A stretch of DNA of 64,000 nucleotides from Alectoria sarmentosa (taxonomy: Eukaryota > Ascomycota > Lecanoromycetes > Lecanorales > Parmeliaceae): assembly GCA_009733775.1 (NCBI GenBank), contig WOGZ01000007.1, positions 124,001-188,000 of the forward strand, in the 5' to 3' direction. The notes under the pieces are model-generated. The model made no database searches, was not told the DNA's origin, and was given only the letters and a program-made list of their open reading frames with translations. A program made the translations under genes and the position numbers. Every line of letters starts with the position of its first letter. Position 1 is the first letter of the stretch. Below, piece after piece: positions 46,101-54,233 of the stretch.

Positions 46101-46940
46101 ACAAGTAAGCGAAATTGCCTGACCACGATTTGAGTCGCCAGACACTGTCTTATAACTCAATTTGATCTTGAAAACGAGGGTACTAATTGGAGAAAGTGGA
46201 CTGTACTTCTCCCCAGAGCGAGAGTACCTACACAGCAGTATCATCGCCTCCCGTATGTCATCCCCGGAATGATTTCTACCTACCCTTACCAAGATCGAAG
46301 TCTCAAGAGTATCTTTGGGAGCAAAAGGGTCCACCAATGGACCTGCTTCTTTATAAGTCAGAATTTTGCCATGAAGAAGCAATACTGATTTCCGGCGCTG
46401 CGCAGAAACCCACGTCAATGGCCGCGTCCGTTGCAGAGCCTACAAAGGAATGTTCTCCGTCCTAGGACGCAGCTCAGCGTATGTTAATCTCGGAGCTAAT
46501 CCTTCCTAATTGTATCGAGGTTGAACCGCAAGACACGTCTGGGGAGCAAATTGACCTTTCTCCCCCCTAGATCCGTTTCGCAACTTCACTCAATTGTCTA
46601 TCTCGAAGAAGTAACGCTGACCCCGAAATGTGCGTAGAACCGAGAAGCTGTACGATGAAAATGAGAGCTCTATGGATGAGATCGGTGACTTTGGTTAGTA
46701 CCCTCTAGTCCACCTCTACCTTTTCCACCCCATCGACGAGCTTTGAACCACGTGTTTGGGCTATGCATCCAGAGACAGCCGGCTCTCGGAACTCGAAGTC
46801 ATTTTCTTGTTAAGGCATTGAAGGCTGACTTCTATTTCTTCCGTCCAGCACCTAGCGAGACCGGAGGCTTCATTGGCGTTCAGGCGATTCGCCTGAAGAA
46901 ATATGGCTCCATGAAGCTAGATGCTGGGGAGAAGATGTGA
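43147..46940 (+). CDS. Argininosuccinate synthase, 25 exons
   Basis: Joins citrulline and aspartate with ATP, the second-last step of arginine synthesis (cytosol). Removing 24 introns gives 1251 nt, or 416 residues plus stop, the usual family length. The protein starts MSRGKVCLAYSGGLDTS, the ATP pyrophosphatase P-loop (SGGLDTS). Other blocks are CADVGQEEDFEKAREKALKI, GAKSVYIEDLRKE, GCIAVSHGCTGKGNDQVRFE, VIAPWRDPTFYE, KPWSMDENLAHCSFEAG, VGRIDILENRFVGLKSRGCY and NGRVRCRAYKGMFSVLG. Exon lengths in order: 44, 16, 64, 76, 84, 42, 29, 14, 25, 37, 20, 82, 43, 23, 15, 42, 151, 43, 79, 13, 32, 56, 73, 56, 92. Introns fall in two groups, 49-92 bp and 103-163 bp. The longer group shares sequence blocks (see findings). 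All catalytic segments look intact, so the gene should be active if every intron is removed. Confidence 0.97.
43604..43747 (+). repeat. Introner-like element copy: argininosuccinate synthase intron 4
   Basis: 144 bp. Core GTCTTGAGCCATGTCTTTGG at 43649-43668, 45 nt from the donor; 18 of 20 bases equal intron 14. A perfect 10-bp inverted repeat pairs CGAGTCTTGA (43646-43655) with TCAAGACTCG (43692-43701). Branch region GAAGCGATGCTGAC. Confidence 0.85.
44271..44411 (+). repeat. Introner-like element copy: argininosuccinate synthase intron 8
   Basis: 141 bp. AGACATGTCTCGGG at 44323-44336 matches the core of intron 14 at the same offset from the donor. The branch region is more diverged (ATTCTGATC). 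Confidence 0.75.
44527..44670 (+). repeat. Introner-like element copy: argininosuccinate synthase intron 10
   Basis: 144 bp. GTCATAAGACGTGTTTTGGG at 44575-44594 matches the intron 14 core at 16 of 20 positions, 48 nt from the donor. Branch region AGCAGCATGCTGACTACG. Confidence 0.8.
45050..45196 (+). repeat. Introner-like element copy: argininosuccinate synthase intron 14
   Basis: 147 bp, used as the reference copy. Core GTCTTGAGACATGTCTTGGG at 45097-45116. CTCGAAA and TTTCGAG form a 7-bp inverted repeat just downstream, and TCTTGAG pairs with CTCAAGA. Branch region CAAATAGGTAATACTGACTT. Confidence 0.85.
46253..46405 (+). repeat. Introner-like element copy: argininosuccinate synthase intron 22
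   Basis: 153 bp. GGGAGCAAAAGGGTC at 46317-46331 and GAAGAAGCAATACTGATTTC near the 3' end. It is the copy closest to the MIP-channel intron. Confidence 0.8.
46479..46637 (+). repeat. Introner-like element copy: argininosuccinate synthase intron 23
   Basis: 159 bp. CAAGACACGTCTGGGGAGC starts about 50 nt from the donor, and the 3' part is TCGAAGAAGTAACGCTGACC. Confidence 0.8.
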
Positions 46941-46951
46941 GGTCGATATCT

Positions 46952-46991
<40 letters not shown>

Positions 46992-47364
46992 GTGCTGTTT
47001 GCCCGCTGGCCGCTCGTGTGGAGAATTTGGGGACATGTGTCCTAATCCCCATCTTCTTCTGCGGATGTGGCGATAGATTGGAATAGATTGAAACATGTGA
47101 GATTGATTCTGCTCGCTGGCTGATGAGATGAGACGCAGTAGAATTCCATGTGATCTTGTTGGCATTGTTCGAAAAGCTGCGATTTTTCTTTCGACGATAA
47201 AAAAAGTGTACTAACAAGTTGACCTACATTCAAAAGCTATCTATGTACACGATTCGCTCATCCACATGTCCAACCCAACCTATCTATTCTTACCCCTATC
47301 CCATCTCATCCCATCTATTTCAATCCCCTACCAATCCTTACCCCTCTTCCTATGTCCATCCCTC
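46941..47364. other. Convergent intergenic region
   Basis: 424 bp between the 3' ends of the argininosuccinate synthase and agmatinase-like genes, starting with the GA microsatellite. Confidence 0.5.
46954..46989. repeat. GA microsatellite, about 18 units
   Basis: Uninterrupted GA dinucleotides just after the argininosuccinate synthase stop codon, probably in its 3' UTR. Confidence 0.97.
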
Positions 47365-48939
47365 TCACAACTCCTCCTTCTTCCCCTTCCTCACCCCCTC
47401 CAACTCCCCGTCGCCCCGCACGCTCCCCTTGCCCATCACGCTCATTGGGCCCCTCTTCACCATCAGACTCATCACCTCAAACAGGGTGTCCGCCGCTGCC
47501 ATCGTCGTGTGCTCGGCATTGGTGTCGTACGCCGGCGCCACTTCGACAATGTCGGCCGCGACGAAGTTGATACCTTCCAGCCCGCGAATTATCGTCCGCA
47601 GTTCGCGCGTCGTCCAGCCGCCCGTTTCTGGGGTGCCGGTTGCGGGGGCGACTGCGGGTTTCTTAGCTGGTGAGGGAGGGGAGTGGAGGGGAGATTAGAG
47701 AGGGATAGGAGGAGGGAGGAGGGAGGAGGGAGGAGGCTCACAGGCTGGGTCAAGCGTGTCGATGTCGATAGACAGATACACCGGCTTCTCCGTCCCAACT
47801 CTGTCCCTGATCTTTTTGATAATCCCGCCCATGCCAATCGTATCAATCTCCCTCGCCTCCACAATCTCGAACCCGCAGTATCCATCGTTATCGTAATCAC
47901 TCAACCCGCTCAGCGTCGTACGGATCCCAGCGTGTATGTTTGTATCATTCGCCAACAATCCTTCCCCGTGGGCGTGGTAGAAATACGTGCCGTGGTTTAT
48001 GGATGCTTGTTCTGTGGGTGCTCCGCCGAATACTTTTGGCTTCCAGGTGTCGAGGTGAGAGTCGAAGTGGATTACGGATATGGGGCCGTAGGCTTTGTTG
48101 ATGGAGCGCAGGAGGGGGAGGGTGATAGTGTGGTCACCGCCGAGCGTTATGATGCGCGGGAGGGTCCTTTTGTCTTTTGCGGGGCCAATTTCTTTTGCAT
48201 TTGTGGCGGGTGCACGCATGAGGAGGCTGTTGTGGCCGTCTTCGATTTGTTGGATTGCGTAGGCGTTGTCGTAGCTGGAGGATGTGTCAGCGTTGTCCTG
48301 TTCGAGATCTGTGCCAGCTTGGGAAGGAGAGACGTACGATGTAACAGGTATGTCGCCGCAGTCGATCACTGTGGCCCAACTGTTGAAAGGATTGGCGTCT
48401 AAGGGGACGTTGTAGCCGCCGCTGGAACGCACTTTGCGTGAGCCTTGCAACTTCGTGGAGAATCAAGGTCGAGTCCGGAGAGAGAAAACGTACTAGAGAT
48501 TGAGACGGCGAGAACCTTGTCGTATGCCATTGGGACCGAAGCGTGCGCCTGGACGGTAGGATGTTGCAGTGTCAAAGGGTGCACCTGGATATGCGGGTCA
48601 GAGCTTCCGTAGTCAGACGGTAAAAGGTGTGAAATGTATGTACCTAGGAAAGCTATATCGTATTTCTCGCTGTCATCCGCGAGGCAGGGCCAGTATGGGA
48701 GACGGCCAAAAGTGGAGATGCCTGAGAAGACGGCGTCGGCCTGGTTGCAATTTCAGCTGTGTTGGATGGGTGCTTTAGAAGACAGGATATACCTGTGTGC
48801 CTCCATCGCCTGGTATAGGTCTCCTGGTATTGTACCATAAACTTTTGTGAGGTCCAGCGATTGATTTTTGATCATGGTCGCCGTGAGCAAGGACGAGAGC
48901 AGCAAAGCTAGCACAACAGAGAGAGCCGAGCAACATCAT
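47365..48939 (-). CDS. Agmatinase-like ureohydrolase with N-terminal signal peptide
   Basis: Six exons (48939-48793, 48740-48644, 48584-48494, 48421-48338, 48274-47742, 47666-47365) give 417 residues. Ureohydrolases use two Mn ions to hydrolyse the guanidino group of agmatine or arginine, releasing urea. The metal motifs are present: GGDHTI, FDSHLDTW and SIDIDTLDPA. The agmatinase-type C-terminal block ATGTPETGGWTTRELRTIIR and EVAPAYDTNAEHTTMAAADT favours agmatinase over arginase. The first 18 residues (MMLLGSLCCASFAALVLA) form a signal peptide, so the enzyme is probably secreted or vacuolar. The sequence before the ATGTPE block (SKKPAV) is an extra few residues at a splice join. It converges on the argininosuccinate synthase gene. 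Confidence 0.92.
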
Positions 48940-49979
48940 TGTAGTAGTAGCAGTAGTGATAGTAGTAGTGATTGAGTCAATTCAGATGCTAGATACAATG
49001 CACAAGTCTATTAAGCAACAAATAGCAGCAAATGCAGCAGTGAATACAAATGCGAATGCGAATGCGAATGCAAACAACGACAATGACTTGAACGGAGATG
49101 AAGACGATGAAGGAAACTTTACACGCCCCCCACCGTTGGCAATTGGGTCATCGTGCCTGGCATTAGCACGAAGGTTTGGCAATCGTTTGGCAATCGTACG
49201 CCTAGCGAGGCCTAGAAGGAAAAAGAAGGAACAGAGTTATGGGGGTGGAAAAGCATATCGTCAATGTTGATGGTCAATCATTAATCAATCAATCAATCAA
49301 TCATCATCCTGCGGCTTGCCGATTAAGATAGTCGTTGATAGGCATGGCCTGACGGAGGAGATGCCGTTGAGCGTACCGATACCTCGGCCTCCTAGCCTCC
49401 TCGTACTTCTCCGGCTGGACAGCGTGTGCTTGCTGCAGGGCGCTTACTAATCCACCATCTCTGCACTTTCATTGGCCAGATCAGCACCCTTGACAGGGAC
49501 TTGACGGGTTCTATGCGAACCTAATGCCGACTACCTGGGAACTAGATACCTTACAACTTATATCTACCAATGATACATGAGGTAAGTGGGCCCTACCTAG
49601 GCCTAAAGTTTTGCTACACAGTCAGGGTAGATATCGGCACTCTACACATTCCATTTCGTAATTTATTCCTACAACATGTACCTAGAGAGAGTATTCAATC
49701 GGTCATGCATTTCGTGCTCGCATCTTCATCTTTCTCTCTTTCTCTCTCTTTCATCTCATACTCGGAAGGATTTGCTGTTTCCTCTCTTGGACGCATCTGG
49801 AAAGTGAGTCAGACGCTGCTCAAGGGAACGCAGAATGGGACTTATCCTGCTCTAATACACCTTCCCTGTTCTCTAAATGCGTCTATATACAATATGAACC
49901 AGCCAGAAATGTCCTAATCTATCGTCCGTGACTCGTGAATGCATCCGTAGCTGTGAAGGTACAATAGCCTGGTCCAGTA
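48940..49979. other. Intergenic region with several microsatellites
   Basis: About 1 kb. Holds TAG/TAGTGA runs at 48942-48975, a GAATGC hexamer run near 49050-49073, and ATCA repeats near 49277-49306. No gene is supported; the plus-strand frame at 48956-49270 is made of these repeats. Confidence 0.55.
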
Positions 49980-51629
49980 TCAATGGGCCTCAACGTCGGA
50001 AGGAGGCGGGATCCCACTCTCCGTCCTGTCACCCTCGTCCATCCTTTCAAATGCCTTGACAACCTGATGCTCCCAATTGCTGAACGCAACGATGATCCAC
50101 TCGAGTGCTCCAACAAGATAAAGAGCGATGCACTGTCCCACCCACAATCCTTTCAGACCCCATCCATTAAAGGCTAGCCAGATTCCGAGCGGTAAAGCAC
50201 CGCAGTAGTAGCTGATGATGTTGACCGCGGCTCCAATGTGCTGTCTACCCATACCGCGTAGACTGCCCCCACAGCTTCCATTGAGACCGTCCGCAATTTG
50301 GAACAGAGCGACGAGGGGTAGAATTTCCGATGTCAGTCGGACGACATCAACATCGTTGTTGAAGATCTTGGCGAATTGATCCTTGCTACCCATCAGGATA
50401 ACGAGAACCACGGTCCCAAAAATCATACTGAGCCAAGCTGCCGTGTTTGCTGCTCTCGCCGCCCCTTTGGCGTCTCTAGCACCAAGCAGATTGCCCACCC
50501 GCGCGCTGGCTGCTACACCAACGCCGAATGGAATGGTGTTCATGACCTGATCTGAAGTCATGATGACGCTTTGAGCAGCCAGAGGAATCGTACCAAGTCG
50601 GCCCGCAGCCAAGGCCACGATCTCGAATGCCCACCATTCGGTACCCACATGGATCACTCCGAGGATGGCAAGCCGGGCAAACGTTCCCATATGATGCAGG
50701 CATTTCCGAGACCATCCTCCCCAGGACTCCCATCCTTTGACGTAACGGGCGTAGGCGAGAAGAAGCAGGAAAGAAAGCCAGTAAGAGACACCAGTTGCTA
50801 CTGGTGCTCCGAGCAGGCCCATGTTGAACGTGTAGACGAGAAGAAAATTGAGGCCAGCATTGATTGGTGAGGTGATCAATAGAACATAAGTTCCTGGTCG
50901 CATGATTTCTAGGCGAATTAGCACCATGGGACACAGTTCTTGACCGAAATGGATACTACCTTGCGCCTGCAAATACTTCTTCATACACTCAAAGTAGATG
51001 TAGCCCAGACCACCAGGTATAAGGCACCATAGAAATCTGGCACTGTCATGAGAGAGTTGATCACCCTGTCCCAAGGCCTTAAACAGCGGCTCAGAAAAGA
51101 ACCAGAGTATTGCCACGGGAATATAGAACCCTCCTAGGATGATAAAAGCTTTTTGGAGGAGAACGCCAAGATTATGCGGGTCGTGGCTCCCAGTAAAAGC
51201 AGATGAGCATAGGGTATCCAATGCGGTGGTTCCACCCAATGCAATAAGCCAGGCTGTACACATAGCGAACATATACGAGAAGGCTGCAGTTGCCAAGTCC
51301 TCTGGTGATCCGCGGCCTACGATCACAACTGAAATTGTCTGTAGCGAGTTTTGCAGAGTGTAGGCTAAGATGACTGGGATGGAGCCTTTAATCAAAATAT
51401 CGAATTCGTTCAGGACCGCTCTCCAGGACGACTTTGACTCGCTGAGGGGATCGAGTAGCTCGTATATCTCCCCATTCTCTGGCTCCTCTGCCTGCTCAGA
51501 ATCTTTGGTTCCCTTGGACAATAATCTCGAAGTCTCGTTTGGCGGTGTTTCATCTGACGAGCCCTTCCGGGACTTGGGCTTCCGCATGAAATTCGGGAGC
51601 CATGAAGGTGCTGTACCAGTCTCACCCAT
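49980..51629 (-). CDS. MATE family multidrug/toxin efflux transporter
   Basis: A MATE antiporter, which exports organic cations or metabolites in exchange for H+ or Na+. About 80 polar N-terminal residues precede twelve membrane segments: IPVILAYTLQNSLQTISVVI, YIPVAILWFFSEPLFKALGQ, ITSPINAGLNFLLVYTF, WAFEIVALAAGRLGTIPLAA, NTIPFGVGVAASARVGNLLG, ISYYCGALPLGIWLAFNGWG and others. The conserved GxGxxxSxRxGxxxGA-type motif is visible in segment 8. The 549-codon frame is open throughout, but 50909-50959 (51 nt, GTAGTATCC to GCGCCTAG-type acceptor with a branch site) is probably an in-frame intron. Removing it gives YLQAQEIMRPGTYVLL and 532 residues, a better family match. Substrate unknown. Confidence 0.93.
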   Translation of the reverse strand: MGETGTAPSWLPNFMRKPKSRKGSSDETPPNETSRLLSKGTKDSEQAEEPENGEIYELLDPLSESKSSWRAVLNEFDILIKGSIPVILAYTLQNSLQTISVVIVGRGSPEDLATAAFSYMFAMCTAWLIALGGTTALDTLCSSAFTGSHDPHNLGVLLQKAFIILGGFYIPVAILWFFSEPLFKALGQGDQLSHDSARFLWCLIPGGLGYIYFECMKKYLQAQGSIHFGQELCPMVLIRLEIMRPGTYVLLITSPINAGLNFLLVYTFNMGLLGAPVATGVSYWLSFLLLLAYARYVKGWESWGGWSRKCLHHMGTFARLAILGVIHVGTEWWAFEIVALAAGRLGTIPLAAQSVIMTSDQVMNTIPFGVGVAASARVGNLLGARDAKGAARAANTAAWLSMIFGTVVLVILMGSKDQFAKIFNNDVDVVRLTSEILPLVALFQIADGLNGSCGGSLRGMGRQHIGAAVNIISYYCGALPLGIWLAFNGWGLKGLWVGQCIALYLVGALEWIIVAFSNWEHQVVKAFERMDEGDRTESGIPPPSDVEAH

Positions 51630-53239
51630 GGTTGCGGGACCAGGCTAGAGCGTTTGAGACAACGTTCAGGTCAAAGAGGCAGAGCGATTGAAACAAAGGT
51701 ACCAATACATAGCAAAGTCAAGAGCGATGATTGGGGTGAAGAGCTAATAGCATAATGGAAGAAACGAAAATTCAAACACGAGACAGGTTCTCATGTGTGG
51801 CAAAAAGAGAGGGCGGCCGGGGCTTCTCGAACGTCACCAAGACGAACAGACATCCGGTGGCAGGGCCTGGACCAGTCAGATATGCCGTCATTTCATGGCA
51901 TGCCAATCATCACAAAGTATGATGCAGAAGTTGGACGACGTCCTTTGCAACAGAGGGTACTTTGAAAAGGCATCTCGGCTCAGTCCGGAGAGAAAGCGCG
52001 GGATATGTGCTTATTTTCCTTATCTTCGGATTGATGAGCTAACTATGCCACCAATCAATCGTACTTGTTCTTACCTACTGGTGGAACAACAATAAGCTTC
52101 ACAAATCACAATGACAGGGTCTTGGATGAAGCTGAGCGTGCTTTGACTTATTAGGTACTTAGTATGCATGAGTAACCTTGTGAGGAAAGATGAAATCTGA
52201 CGTCGAATGGGAGATCTGCTAAGGCCGATCTTCCCCGCGCCAAGCTTTGCTAAGGGTTGTCACATGGAAACGCTCACTCGTCAATGGACCGATGTGGCTC
52301 TTGCAGATCCGCCATTACGTTATTTAGCGTCGTCGAGATCTTGTTGAGGGCCTGGATACAAGAGAATGAGGAATCGACCGAAGCTTCTCGGTATGCAAGA
52401 GCGGCTGCCGAGTCAATCCCCGTCAGAGGTAGGAGACCGCTCCTGCCCTCAAGGCTAGGCCTGCTTGCAAGAGACGGGAGATGGCCAACACACTGCATCC
52501 GCCATGCCCAGGCAAGCGTTACCCACTATGGATATTCTGTAAGAATGCCTGCCTGTTGGCAGACTACGGAAGAAGATTTGAGAATTCTCCCGCCGCTGGT
52601 GCCGCTCTCCATGCGCAAATATGATACTCCACTCGCTCGCCGCGAATAGTATAACGCAGCTCTTTCCCAAAGGCGGTTCCTTGCCTATGCGGAAGAAAAG
52701 GACACTGGCCAAAAATGCACATAGGATCAACGCCACACTAAGGATTAATTATAGTACAGAGGAGAATGTCCCTCGCCATCAAACCGCTTCCAATCATCGC
52801 GTGAAATCGTAGGGATCGGTCTGCAGGCGAGGTGTCCCTAAATTTTCTCTTGGGGCTCTTGAATTCTGTTCTGGCGAGCACGTATACCTCGAGAACCATT
52901 GATGGAGGTTGGCGAGGAGATATGACACGCGGAAGGAGTACCTTGTGGCAAGGACATTCATAAAGGCATACAGGATACAGCAAAGACTCAAGGCAAGACA
53001 AACAGACTGAGAATGAGATCCGGCAAAGGAAAAGAGAAAGAGAAGATCGGCGTGAAGGCCCATCTTGCCGTATGCAACATAATTTAGAACAAGAATCTGT
53101 CCGCAATGCACAGTGTGATCTGAATTTGCCTCGCGTTCATTTTGGAAGCCAGCTTCAGCATGTAGCCTTGAGACGTGGAGCCTACTATGCACCATGCAAA
53201 CAAAGACTCCTTGCACGTGAAGCTACCACCGTAATTCCA
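51630..53239. other. Intergenic region, nothing recognised
   Basis: About 1.6 kb. Contains the MATE promoter at the left and the uL24 3' flank at the right. No supported gene. Confidence 0.45.
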
Positions 53240-53769
53240 TCACTCGTCCTTACTTCCCCTTTTCGCCTTCTCCTCTCTTCCCTTTTTGATCCTCTCAAGT
53301 ATATTCTCGCGGTCCTTGTCAATCTTCAACTTTGTAATCATGACCTTGCTCGGCGCTATGCCCATCGGTACGCTCGTCCCGTTCGACTTCTCTTTCGCGA
53401 TTCGCTCGATGTGGATGACATATTTGAGACGGTACACGGAGGTGACTTTGCCTTCGCGGCCTTTGTTGGCGCCACGGGTTACGGTGACTTCGTCGTCTTT
53501 GCGGATGGGGATGGCGCGGACCTGTAAAAAAGGGAGGTCAGCGACTGCAAACCAATAGCAATACATCCTACGAAGCTTACATTGTGTTTTTCTCGTAGCT
53601 CCTTGCTGAGGGGTGCGCTCATTATGACACGACGAATGGAAGAAGGTGCGCTGAAGTGGGCTTTGCGCGATTTCCTCCGTGAGGAGTGAAGGGCTGTAGA
53701 AGGTTCAGTCAGTAAAGTATCTAGGTTCCAAGACAATCGTGAAATTCACAGGTGTTGATCTTCGTCATG
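53240..53769 (-). CDS. Cytosolic large-subunit ribosomal protein uL24 (L26)
   Basis: Three exons (53769-53751, 53693-53581, 53521-53240) encode 137 residues. uL24 lies near the polypeptide exit tunnel. The start MTKINTSLHSSRRKSRKAHF is followed by APSSIRRVIMSAPLSKELRE, the KOW motif in DDEVTVTRGANKGREGKVTS, then VYRLKYVIHIERIAKEKSNG and the C-terminus ENILERIKKGREEKAK. All joins restore family sequence. Introns are 57 and 59 bp. It is divergent from the zinc-finger gene with 464 bp between starts. Confidence 0.97.
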
Positions 53770-54233
53770 ACGGCGGTGAGTAATCGTCGCCGCTCGCTAT
53801 AGATGAAGTGGTGAGATCTCGAGCTCAAAAAACTTGTGTGTGGAATGTCGTCGACGCTCGCTACAGAAGAAGTGGTGAAGCTCAAGGAAATTGTGTGTGC
53901 CAAGACATCTGACGCTAGTCGCGTAAGGCTTAGCGAATATTTTGAGGTGTCGGCCTTCAGAGGCAATCTTCGTGACCAAGGTCAACTACGTGTCGCGCCT
54001 GGGCATCTGTTCACTTTCATCTGTTCGGGGTACTTCTGATGGCTATGATAATTCTGTCTCTGGATCCCTCTTTGACACGCCGAAACAAGCTGGTGTGGTA
54101 GGCCCAGGAGGGACTGGCCACCACAGTTCTTCGACCTCACTTTGTCGCTCACAACAGACGAACTGTCTGAGCTGAGTAAACACAACTTGGACAACTTTGG
54201 CAATCGCAATCGGGCCCTTCCCACGGTGCCAGA
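53770..54233. promoter_or_regulatory. Shared intergenic promoter, uL24 / zinc-finger gene
   Basis: 464 bp between divergent starts. A CTTAGCG site at 53929-53935 resembles the half-site of the motif in the two other ribosomal protein promoters. A diverged duplication lies at about 53785-53899. Confidence 0.45.
53785..53899. repeat. Diverged tandem duplication of about 55 bp
   Basis: CGCTCGCTATAGATGAAGTG near 53790 and CGCTCGCTACAGAAGAAGTG near 53855, both followed by AGCTCAA and TTGTGTGTG. Confidence 0.7.

Noticed and set aside
47683..48402. 239-codon plus-strand frame
   Set aside because: Antisense shadow of the main agmatinase exon.
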